DNA from: Amphirosellinia nigrospora
Lineage: Eukaryota; Ascomycota; Sordariomycetes; Xylariales; Xylariaceae
NCBI GenBank assembly: GCA_004123355.1
Contig: SCHM01000002.1
Coordinates: forward strand, 10,203,569-10,267,568
Length of the DNA stretch: 64,000 nt
Direction of reading: 5' to 3'
The notes under the pieces were generated by a model. The model was given only the letters and a program-made list of their open reading frames with translations, was not told the DNA's origin and did not search any database. The translations under genes and the position numbers were made by a program. Below, piece after piece: positions 36,656-46,605 of this stretch. Numbering within the stretch: the stretch's first letter is position 1; each line of letters starts with the position of its first letter.

Positions 36656-37654
36656 CGACAGCCAAGAAAAGCATCTCGCTATCGATCTACCGTTTTATTT
36701 TTTATCTGTTTTGTCGTCCGCCTGCATCGAGTTCTACGCGGAAGATCATGTTCACGAAGCGATGCAATGGGCGGCATCATCCGACGCTGCGGGTCGTATT
36801 CGTATTGTACAATATTCTCCAAGGGACCCCGGGCCCGTCCCTCAGGGATGCCGCGATCATGCATATTCGGAGTATAGTAACACCCAACATACATGGTCTT
36901 TAAAGGCAGGCTGGCTTGAGTTTGAGGCTGTCCTGGCTATAGAAGATACCTACAGTGCAATTCGTAATAATAAGAATTGTACTACTTTACACCCAACGCA
37001 CATATGCAAAGTGAGCCGAAGGTGAGAGATGACGCAGAGGTACCTCTCAAGTATTACGTCTTTCTGTCTGAAATGGATTAGGTATTGAGACACGCGCAGT
37101 ACCTCTCCACTCCAATATTGGGGAACAAAGGCTGATCACAATACCGGAGCACTTTCTGGGAGTCTGTTCTGGGTATACTGGGTCCCTAACCCAGCGCGTA
37201 TAGCGGGAATCAGTGGATTACTCGAGGTGATGAAATGTGAGCTCTCAGCGACACTTAGTCATGTCGTTTGCTCGATCCTGGTCGTTTTTGGTCGACCGAG
37301 AGATCAGGGGACGCCGTCGGGGACATTGTCGGGGACGTATTCGGGATGTGATTGATTGATGATGTCGTAGACTGGACAGACTCCATTCGTACTGTAGGTA
37401 ATTCCCTAGGTAGTTGGTTAGTACCTCTATGCGGTTGGGGCAGTGTCGGGGGTGCTTGGAGAGGGAAGTGCAATAACCCCACCACACGTCCCCATGTCGC
37501 ATCCCACCTCCCACCTCCCACCATCCACCACTACCCGCCCGAATCCCGCCTTCGCCCGGTTCTGTATCCAATCCACTTCACGCCGTCACCGATCCAATAC
37601 ATCGTCCACTAGCCCGTCCATACCCCTCTCTCTGCTTTTCGGCCACCCGCAGCC
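36656..37654. promoter_or_regulatory. ERG12-RAM2 intergenic
   Basis: About 1.0 kb between two tandem genes, containing the ERG12 3' end and the RAM2 promoter. A CCTAGGTA palindrome-like site is at 37405-37412. ORFs here are not protein-like. Confidence 0.5.
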
Positions 37655-39529
37655 ATGCCCGCCAAAAGCAAGGCGGGCAGTTCTAAGGCAAAAGAAGCTG
37701 AACGTGAGTTAGTCAGATCTGTTATCTTCTATCTGCTTTCTCCTGTCTAGTATCTACTATTGTGCTAGAATATCTACACATCCCTGGCCAATCATCGAGC
37801 TCGTCGTACTGCCCATGTCTTGACTGCTCGCGGCCTACATTCTAAGCCTGTACACCCAACTGACACAAATACGGTGGACATGGTGAACATGGCATACACT
37901 TCGTGCACCCGACTAACAGGTGTCTTGTGCAGCAGTGAAGCAGCAACCACCGGCACAACAGCCGCAGACCATTCGTGAGCTCGAATGGCAACAATACTGG
38001 ACTACGAACCCCATCCACAAGATAGTCGAAGAACAGGGTTATAGTAGTTTGAGCCCGACCGATAAACGAACCTACCTGAATCTCGAGTTAGTCAGAAGCC
38101 CCGGCCAAGTCGAACAGCTCTCTAAGAAGGGCCAGCGCGAGCTCTGGAAACAACTAAGCGAGGCCAACGTCCCACTACGCAGCGCCCCAAGGCCGCGAGA
38201 CAATCAGTGGGGTCACGATAAGAACGGAAAAGACATTGGCGATTATACCCCGAGGAGTACGACGCGTACCAGAGCAAGCTTTCGAGGCTGTTCGACCTAA
38301 GCTTCAGCAGCCGTTCCTTTAAGCGCAACAGAGAAAGGGCCCAACGGGAGGAGGAGAACCCGACTACCGGAGAGATATACACCCTCGCAGAAGACGACGT
38401 AAAGGCTGAGAAGGGACGACGCCAAGAGATGGCCGCCCTTCGTAACGAGCTGTATGGCACGAAGCCAAATGCCTACGCGAACGACCCAAAGTGGGACGAT
38501 GTAGTCCCAATACCACAGGATGAGCCTGATGGCGCATTGGCCGCCATCGCGTATGCTGAAGACTATGCAGAAGGTGGGCGTCGTTCCAAGTAACAAGCTT
38601 TATGTGTTGCTTGTTGCGCTGAGAGGACCGAAAGCTAATAATACTGCAGCAATGTCCTACCTGCGTGCTGTCATGTCAATAAAGGAACATACGCCGCGCT
38701 GTCTACGACTCACCGAAAATATTATCGACATGAACCCAGCGCATTATACTGTGTGGCTCTATCGATTCGAGATAGTCCAGGCTTTGGGTATTCCTATCCC
38801 AGATGAGCTGGAGTGGTTGAATGAAGTGTCGCTCGAGCACTTGAAAAACTATCAGATATGGCATCATCGACAACTGTTGATGGATTTACACTACCCTACA
38901 ATACAATCCGATGAGGAGGCGGTAAAAGCCCTCGCCCGCGACGAGCACAGCTTCCTAGCGGATATCTTGGAGAAGGATACCAAGAACTATCACGTATTCA
39001 GCTATCGGCAGTATTTGTGCGCAAGCTAGGACTATGGGATTCGGATGACGAGATGCGTAGCATCGAGATTATGATCAACAACGACGTCCGGAACAATTCG
39101 GCATGGGCGCATCGGTTCTTCTTGGTATTCAGCAACCCAGCACAGAGCACACCAGACTCACATGGCACAGAACATGATCCCAAGGTGCCGGCGGACATCA
39201 TCGATCGTGAGATCTCCTACGCCGAGGAGAAGATCAACCTAGCGCCTCAAAACCAGAGTCCTTGGAACTACCTCCGCGGCGTGCTTGTCAAAGGAGGACA
39301 ACCGTTGGGGACGGTACGCGAATTCACAGAGACCCTCGTCATTCATCTAGGAGAAGGCGAGGAGAAAGAGGAGGTTCGCAGCTCTCACGCGCTGGACTTG
39401 CTGGCTGATATCTACAAGGAGGCTGGTGAAAAGGATAAAGCCGATCTATGTCTGCGTCGACTTGGTGAGAAGTGGGATCGCATACGCGAGGGCTACTGGG
39501 CGTATAGGAGACGGATGCTTGAAGCATAG
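37655..39529 (+). CDS. RAM2: Protein farnesyltransferase/geranylgeranyltransferase I alpha subunit
   Basis: The alpha subunit is shared by farnesyltransferase and GGTase I. Five PFTA-type helical repeats are present: HYTVWLYRFEIV, NYQIWHHRQLLMDL, NYHVFSYRQYL, NSAWAHRFFLVF and NQSPWNYLRGVL. The catalytic region starts about WDDVVPIPQDEPDGALAAIA. Exon 1 (37655-37703) and a long first intron (37704-37932, or to 37935 by a CAGCAG tandem acceptor) precede exon 2; a second intron (38574-38649) joins AEDYAE/AMSYLRAV. Two missing bases (about 38250 in a C run, and about 39017) were inferred; the corrected length is 523 residues, well above the usual 330-380. The excess is about 215 N-terminal residues of unknown function, including a highly charged helix (SFKRNRERAQREEENP), with no stop or alternative start separating it from the enzyme. 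Confidence 0.9.
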
Positions 39530-40180
39530 GCGATCGGAGGTTATGCGTAATTGCATTAAAATGTATGGTGAATATGTTCTGATTTGCTGACGAATCATAC
39601 AACATCGGTAAAATTATGTGTCAAGGTATAGAGAATCACATCCTCAACTACTTGATTTCAGGGGCAATAGGCTAGTTGCCGCTGCTTTACGATATGATGT
39701 AGGTCAAAGTCACAAAGAAGGAGATGTGGAACAGCATTGTTGGAACAGAATTGAATACATTTTGGCATTCGCGTATTTTTAAGATTTCTATTTCGATGAA
39801 CATACCGCATGTTATGGGTTAAACTTCTCTATACACTCCGAGCGCACTAATACTCGTAGTATTTCGCCTTTATTTTCAGGGCGGCTTGTCTAACAATAAA
39901 AATGCGGTTTTGTTATCTATCATGACACGTCAAAGATTTGGGGAGCCTCTTGTATCTCCTAGGCTCCTCCGAGGGTATGCCTTAGCAAGAAGGGGATGAG
40001 CACAAGCCCCTATCCCCAGCTATTCATCTCTCGTTTCTGGTCTCGTTCACCCGATCATTTCTCAAGGGCCTTCTTGCCCCCCTTTCCCCGAAGAGATTCC
40101 CTCACTCAGAGACCTTATGTATATATATATACCTTATTATACTATCCGTCACTAACTGAGTTTATTGCCTGCTTCCTCGC
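39530..40180. other. Convergent intergenic, no gene seen
   Basis: About 650 bases between the 3' ends of RAM2 and the dehydratase. A short TA-repeat tract is at 40120-40132. Nothing else recognised. Confidence 0.6.
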
Positions 40181-41268
40181 TCATACGCCGAACTGGGCAC
40201 GGTACTGCGCCAACATATCCATAGAGATGCTCGACCCGCCACAGACGACCAGCACGACGTTCTTCCGCGCCCAGCTCTCGTCGTCCATACTCGGCGCCAG
40301 CGCGTCACGCAGCAGGTTCTCGGTATACACGCTTGACAGCGTCGCGCCGCAGGCTGGCTCTACTAAGATCCGCGCGTCATCGAGGAACCTGGCGCACGCG
40401 GAGACGGCCTCGGCGTCGGAGACGACGGCGCTCACGAGACGAGGATGGGGCGGCTTTGTATTCGTGTCAGGCTGCCCCGGCGTGAAGAACGTGGCGCCGC
40501 ACGTCTGCGCCCACCGGTACGTCTGCGCCGAGACGCGGGGCGCGCCGAGGGTGAGCGCCACGCTCGTGATGGCGGGCAGCGTGACGTGTTCGCCGGCGCG
40601 CACGCTGGCGGCCAGGGAGTCGGCGCCCTCGGTCTCGAGCGCGAGCACGGCCGGACGGGGTTGATCCGCGGCGTAGTTCCGCTCCAGGCCCTCCATCAAC
40701 CCGTTCAACAAGCCGCCGCCCCCGACGCTGCACACGATGGCGTCGATGCCCCCGCCGTCGGGAAGAGCCCCGTATTCGCCTTCTCGAGCGCCGCGAGCTC
40801 GTCCACGAGCGTCGCGGCCCCGTCCCAGATGAACGGGTGGTCGAACGGCGCCACGTAGACGCCCTCGGGTCCGCGGCCATGGCCTCGCGACACCGCGCGT
40901 CGGCCTCGGGCCAGACGAGGCCCGCGCGATGGGGCGTGGCGCCGAGCGCCCTGAGCTTGCCGAGGACGTGCTCGGGCGTCCGCGTCGGGAGGAAGACGGT
41001 GCACGGCATCCGCAGCGTGCGCGCCGCCTCGGCGCACGCGAGCCCCGCGTTCCCGCCGCTGCTGCAGTAGAAGTGGGCGCGCCCCGTCCCGGAGGCGAGC
41101 AGGGAGCGCGACATCAGCCGCCCGATGCCCCGCGACTTGAACGAGCCCGAGGGCTGCAGGTTCTCGAGCTTGAGGTAGATGTTGCACCCCCCGCCCGCGA
41201 GAGCTCCCGCGACAGGATGCAGGGCGTTTCGATGTGGAGTTTGGGGAGGTCTGGGGTGTAGGAGCCAT
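40181..41268 (-). CDS. PLP-dependent L-serine/L-threonine dehydratase
   Basis: Fold-type II PLP enzyme that deaminates serine or threonine to pyruvate or 2-oxobutyrate (yeast Cha1 type). Visible motifs: LENLQPSGSFKSRG with the Schiff-base Lys, the SSGGNAG loop that opposes it, GLLNGL preceded by VGGGG for the PLP phosphate, and CGGSSIS at the C-terminus. The sequence is very GC-rich, with four inferred missing bases: at the start (MGS), near 41192 in a G run, near 40878 in a C run and near 40765. Correction gives 363 residues, usual for the family. No intron is needed. The breaks fall in homopolymers, so I treat the gene as functional. Confidence 0.85.
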
Positions 41269-42868
41269 GGTGAGGGTTGTTGTGGGTGGTAGTGTTGAGA
41301 TGTGGGATTAGGGAGAGTAGGTTGTTGATTCGCCGCTTGTAATGTAATGATAATCGTAGTTTGCTATGAGCCTCCTTCTAGTGTATCTTTGTCTGATCTC
41401 ATGAGAGAGAACTGTCTGATGCCCTAATGACGCTGACAGTTCAGACCATATAAGTATCCTTACAGTATCAAGTATGTGAAGATAAGATATGATATAATTC
41501 CGATCTTGGTCGGAAGTACCTAGTAGGCGATAGAAATCTAACAGGTCTTTGACAACGAAGAAAAAAGTCAAAATGACAGCCGTCTGCTGCCTGGACGGGG
41601 TTTTGATATATATATAATTCTGCTCTGCATCGCATATAAACCTTCCATGGTGTACGTACCTGGGGATTCCAAGGAGACGTGGCTCGTCGCATCTCGAAGT
41701 CGGGATCCCTTGTTAGCCTGACATCGCGTTCCCACAAATATGGCAGCAAGGGCGCGGTCGAGAACCAATGTCCGTTCCGACAATCGCAATCGGTTTCTGG
41801 GGTTGAACAAAGACATTTTTCTCTCACCTCCCTGATGCATTGAAGACCCCAATTTGCTTACCATCGTGACATCTCGCGCCCCGGTGTAAGCAGACGAGGG
41901 TTATCGTCTAGTGTCGCTCCGTTTGGATAAGTATAGGGTAAACGGAGGGAAGTTATAGGTAAGATGGGGCGAGTTATAGGGTAATGGGAACGGGGAATTG
42001 AGTTTAAAGGTTCTCGGACCCGACTGCGGCCCGGTGCTAGTTGGACTACTCACCTACCACCGACCCGATGCTGGCCGCCTGTGGCCTATCTAATACCAAC
42101 CGTTCACTTAGGCTTCAATGCGAGGCATTGGCGCATTCCGCCTTGACAACGTTCTTTTTCACCCTTACATTCCGCGAATGATGATGTGCTCCGTCTTTTT
42201 AAGCTTTTGGGCAAACGTCTGACGGGCAGCGCTAAGACTGGCCATCATCGGCTCGTGAGCTTCCAGCTACCCCGGATTGGATCCTCGTGTTCTCCCCAAT
42301 CCTTCACTTTTCCGGGGTCGACGTGATACGTCCATGGGAATACCCGTGATCATTCCCTAGTGTAACTTGGATAGGTTTATTCGGACCGGTGAAACCTAGA
42401 ACTCGGTCTCCTCTTATCGTCATTTCTCGATGTTCCATGTCATTATCGTCGACTCCATTATGTTCTTACCTAGGTAGGTTGTCATCGGGTTTCCCGTACT
42501 ACCTTGTCGTCACCGGTAGATGGTTCACGTGGTTAAAAATGGCATTTCTCGGATGCTTAGGAGACCAGTCTTACGCTAGAGTCTGGCTTAAGTTCAATTG
42601 TATGATCGATACCTTAGCGGACAGAAAGAAGTTCGTCGCTTTCGTCTTAGAGATAAGTAACTTTTCAAACCAAATGCTGATGGTGCAGTTCCCTAGCACA
42701 CGAGAATACTATATTCGTTGTTCAACAGAGTTAATTCGATTGAAATAGGTTCCCTAGATGTATGGATATATGAATGCTTCTTGTGTGTTCTTTGTTAGTC
42801 GGATTCTTCATTGTATCTTACAAAATTTATATTTACTGCGAAGACGAAGAAATTGAAGATTCTAATTA
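41269..42868. other. Intergenic, no supported gene
   Basis: 1.6 kb. Overlapping minus ORFs (41864-41468) and a plus ORF (42389-42748) show no conserved features. A TACCTAGGTA site is at 42468-42477. Confidence 0.5.
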
Positions 42869-43230
42869 TACGGAGGTTTGTGTCACTATTGATCATTATC
42901 CTTGGCAATGGTGTAAAGTGCAAATGGGGGAGCTCACACACGGTGTGACGGCTTGGCAACCAGTTCATCGGGCCGCTTGCAGCCCGACAGTCTCAGCAGA
43001 AAGTTAGCTAGGTATCTACTCTACTAGGTTAAGCCCTGAACTCCGCTCTAGCTAACGATTGATATGTCCATCTGCATTAACGGTATAGCGCAGTTAGTGG
43101 TCTATGACTTTATAGACTACTGCCGGCCCGAAACACTGGTTGCCAAGCCGTCACACCGTGTATGAGCTCCCCCATTTGCACTTTACACCATTGCCAAGGA
43201 TAATGATCAATAGTGACACAAACCTCCGTA
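42869..43230. mobile_element. Foldback (MITE-like) inverted-repeat element, 362 bp
   Basis: The arms 42869-42964 and 43135-43230 are 96 bases each and perfect inverted repeats except for one C/T difference (CTCACACACGG against CTCATACACGG). They start TACGGAGG and end CCTCCGTA. Weaker matching extends inward (TCGGGCCG on both sides). The spacer is 170 bases with no ORF. The ends could be a TA target duplication, as left by Tc1/mariner-type transposases, with CGGAGG termini. The near-identity of the arms points to a young insertion or strand-exchange correction. A decayed relative of one arm lies at 15804-15930. Confidence 0.8.
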
Positions 43231-43771
43231 CACGTACATTTTTTTCGGAGGCGTCAAGAGTCAGCGCAACAGTTCACGCACGGATAAACTCGTACGGTAG
43301 TGTCGAGTAGAAACCCACACAGTGTAAATTTGAACCCTGAACTTCTAATTAGTTCTTTCTATTCCATGGCAGCTTTCAACACCTTAGTCATCCACAAACA
43401 TACATCATACCTTAACCTATTCACCAACGAACACAACGACATATTAAACATTCAATGACAGATTTGAAGATTCTCTTTCAATTCTCTGCCAGTTCTATTC
43501 AAGCTTCTCTACGCTAATCATACATCTTTTCACGCTCGTCCCAAATAGCTGCAGGTGCCTCACACAGTTCTGCAAAACCGAAACTTACACCACAACACAG
43601 CTCACTCTCACATCATTCGAGGCAGTCTGGCAAGATATCCATATATATCCATCTGCATGAAAAAAACACATATCAACTTTCTAGGCGCCCAGAAGTGTCA
43701 CCACAAGGAGCGACCGCAACGAGCGGGCGGTCCCACCGTGCGCGGGTTATCCATCTAGAACAAGCACAGCC
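43231..43771. promoter_or_regulatory. MTR2 upstream region
   Basis: About 540 bases between the foldback element and the MTR2 start, pyrimidine/A-rich. It is the presumed promoter and 5' UTR; nothing more can be seen. Confidence 0.4.
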
Positions 43772-44466
43772 ATGGCCAACCTCCCATCTCTAGACGTGCA
43801 AGCCAAAGTCGTCAGCGACGGTAAGCTCAATACCATTTCAAACCTGTCCATTCCACCCCAAACTAACACGAGCATGCAGCGGCCCAGAGCTTCGTAGACC
43901 ACTACTACGAGACCCTCAACAAACGGCAGCCGCTAGCGCAGTACTACGCCAGCACGTCGTCGCACCTGAGCTCGGCGTCCGTCAAGCCCGACATCAGCAT
44001 CAACGGGCGCGTGGTGGAGTCGGTGGCCGCGTACGAGGCGCTTCTGGACGCGCAGGGCGGAACGTGCGGTACGAGGTCGTCTCCTTCGACGCGCAGCCCG
44101 TGAGCCCCAACTACCCTCGGCTGTCCCGAGGCCCTGTCCCTCTCCGCCGGCGCCGACACGAGCTCGAGCGCGCCCGGGCGGGGCAAGATCGCCAAGTCGA
44201 TCAAGGATGGCGATCGCGTGAGCTTTGTGATCCAGGTCAACGGCACCGTCCGCTACGGCAAGCCGGACGACACACCTGCTGCGACGGTCCAGGAGACAGG
44301 AGCGGCGGCGGCGGCGGCGACGACGACAGCCGGCGATGGAGAGCCGCCTACGGCTGAGTTTAACGAGGCTTGGTTGCTTGTCCCGCATTGGGAGGCGCTA
44401 GGCCGCAATGCGCCGCGGGGATTGAGGAAATGGGTCGTTGTCAGTCAGAATTTCCGGGCTCTATGA
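43772..44466 (+). CDS. MTR2: mRNA export factor Mtr2 (NTF2-like)
   Basis: Mtr2 is the NTF2-fold partner of Mex67 in mRNP export through nuclear pores. Exon 1 encodes MANLPSLDVQAKVVSD; the intron 43821-43879 (59 nt, GTAAGC...ATGCAG) joins to AAQSFVDHYYETLNKRQPLA. Family features follow: VRYEVVSFDAQPVSPNYP, then GDRVSFVIQVNGTVRYG and near the C-terminus FNEAWLLVPHWEALG and LRKWVVVSQNFRAL. An Ala/Thr-rich insert lies between the last two strands. Two frame breaks, one missing base near 44062 and one apparent extra base near 44120, restore 211 residues. High G+C may have helped produce the errors. Identification rests on the NTF2-like pattern plus the Mtr2-type C-terminus. Confidence 0.82.
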
Positions 44467-44822
44467 AAATTGACCGTGTAGAGAGGAAGGAAAAGAGATA
44501 GACGTGTTTGCCGGACGCCTGAGTACTTACTTACCGTGACAACGCGTGAACGCTATTTTTTTATTAAATAAAACAGTAGGATACCTGTCTCCTGACAGGC
44601 CAGTCAACGATCAGGCACATGCGGGGTTCTTCGCAGTAGATCACCACAGAAATCTTCGTCGCCGGCCGGTGGCTGTAAGTCGTTCCAGCACAGACGCTTG
44701 CATTTTCTCTAATTCTTAATGTCCCCTGACAAATATTGATTCACCTTCCAGAACTATCATCTTCGTTTCATGTACTCATGCTATAGACTCGGCGACCACT
44801 CTTGATGGTATTTTTTGTTAAC
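44467..44822. other. Intergenic, no gene seen
   Basis: About 355 bases between the MTR2 stop and the membrane-protein remnant. Nothing recognisable. Confidence 0.5.
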
Positions 44823-45357
44823 CTAAACCTTGTGTCCAGTGGCGTGGTCCTTCAATTCCAAGTACACGGTATCATTTGTGATGCTAAGGATATACATTTG
44901 TTTCACGGAGTTCTTGGTAGTGATGCCGACCCCGTCTGTTGTTATAAAATCGACCTCAGGATGCGGGCTTTTCGGATAATCCGTTGGGCCCAAATAGAGC
45001 ACAAATATCTCTGAACTAGAGAAAGAGGGATTTGTGATTTGCCTCGTGGCGGATATAGTGGGATAGGGGCGCCCTAACTCCAGAAGCGAGATCTTTGTAG
45101 TTGATAGTTGACAACATGGCTTGGAGGCTAGCAATAACAAGCAACTCCAGAGCTTTTGCGGCCACCTGTAGCGTGATAAACTTGAAGGAGTCCTGGCCTG
45201 AAATACCGGCAAGCTCGGTTCCAATGAAGTACTCAGCAGGAAGGAAGTAGATAAGTATCACAATAGAACTACAGGCGATAAGATGAATCGCATTGCACCG
45301 AAATGTCTTCCAACGATTTCGAACTAAGACAGCCCTTAGTGTGCAGCTACGAACCAA
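44823..45357 (-). pseudogene. Remnant of fungal multi-pass membrane protein
   Basis: Two overlapping frames (45357-45016 and 45224-44823) together read like one protein: NAIHLIACSSIVILIYFLPA (hydrophobic), EYFIGTELAGISGQDSFKF, ALELLVIASLQAMLSTINY and then SSEIFVLYLGPTDYPKSPHP. This pattern occurs near the N-terminal membrane region of large, fungus-specific hypothetical membrane proteins. There is no clear start codon upstream and nothing follows downstream, so only a fragment is left. A missing base near 45020 links the two frames. Confidence 0.45.
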
Positions 45358-46605
45358 ATTCCAGACAATGCTTGTGATCCTCGCTAAACGTCTGGCAGAT
45401 ACTTTGAGGCATTGTCTGTTTTTTAATAGTAAATGATTAAAAAGGTTTTTATGAATATGCTAGTAAGGAAAGTGCTGAGAAAACAAATTGTCGACAAACA
45501 AGAAGACTGTTCGAACCTATACGCGCTCATCATGCTCTTTTGAAGTAGATTCAGTCCTCAGTGAGCAGGCTGAGAACGCCATCGAGATAAGAGTTTGTAT
45601 ACTCAGTTCCATTTACTCTGTATCTTAGCGAATCCTTTCAAAGCTACAGAGCCGCCCAATACCAGATACGAATCGAGGGATGAGAGATTATTGCTCAAGG
45701 AAAAGGAGCAATCCAGACGCTAGAAAGACATATTTAACAACGTTTTGCATTAAAAGACTCTCCTATAGGGTAAGATTAAAAGATCCTAGGCGGACCAAAA
45801 AAAGCTGAATGGCATTGATATTTATGTATTAAGTTGGTGCTCTAGCCTTGTTGGTATTACTCTATGTTCAATTTGACACTAGAAAAGTGGTTATAGTGAC
45901 GGCGGTGTTAGACCAAGAGCATCTACCATCAGATCTTCCCCGTATTACATTGGTAGCCATTTTTAAGCCATGACTGGGATAACAAAAAGTACTGTGTAAC
46001 GCCATAGCAGTGTTCGAACGAGGCCGTTTCCGCTATATTTGTTGTATTTCCCCTTAGTGTTCGACCGTAATTAGCCCTCGGCTGATAGCCAAAATTAGGA
46101 TTTAGAGGCTTTTTTTTTTTTTTTTCATTATAGAATTCGGCAGGGTGATTCCTGTTTTGGACGGCGTGCAGTGACTTTATTTTTGAGGCTTATTTCTATT
46201 GGTCGTCAACGCCTAACATCCTTGCCCGATATTATCAGTCTTATGTAACCCAACACCCCAGCAGTCTCGACTTCTGGCCGCTTTTGCCCTATTATGACCC
46301 ATGTGCCAGAGGGTTTTAGCTCCAGAGTGAAATAGGTTCGCCGGAAGGTCACTAGTAGGTAGAAGTATAGGCGTAAGGGCTTAATACCATTAATTCCTTT
46401 TCCCAGTATCTGGTGAAGCTTTAGGTCTTTACAAGTTTATATATATCCAATCTCTATGTACTAGACCCACTTTGTAGTACTAGGTAGCTAATCTCCTGCA
46501 ACCTTGGCACCCTGGCACCCGACACCAGGCAACCAATGTTCCTTCCATCATCGCAAAAAACCCAAAATGAGAAGGAGAGAGTAGACGGAGTTTCAAGTTA
46601 TCAAG
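45358..46605. other. Intergenic, no gene seen
   Basis: About 1.25 kb, AT-leaning, with a 19-base T run at about 46109-46127. It includes the promoter of the glycosyltransferase gene. Confidence 0.5.

Noticed and set aside
42389-42748. 119-codon plus-strand ORF
   Set aside because: No recognisable domain and poor composition; it lies in a long intergenic region next to the foldback element.
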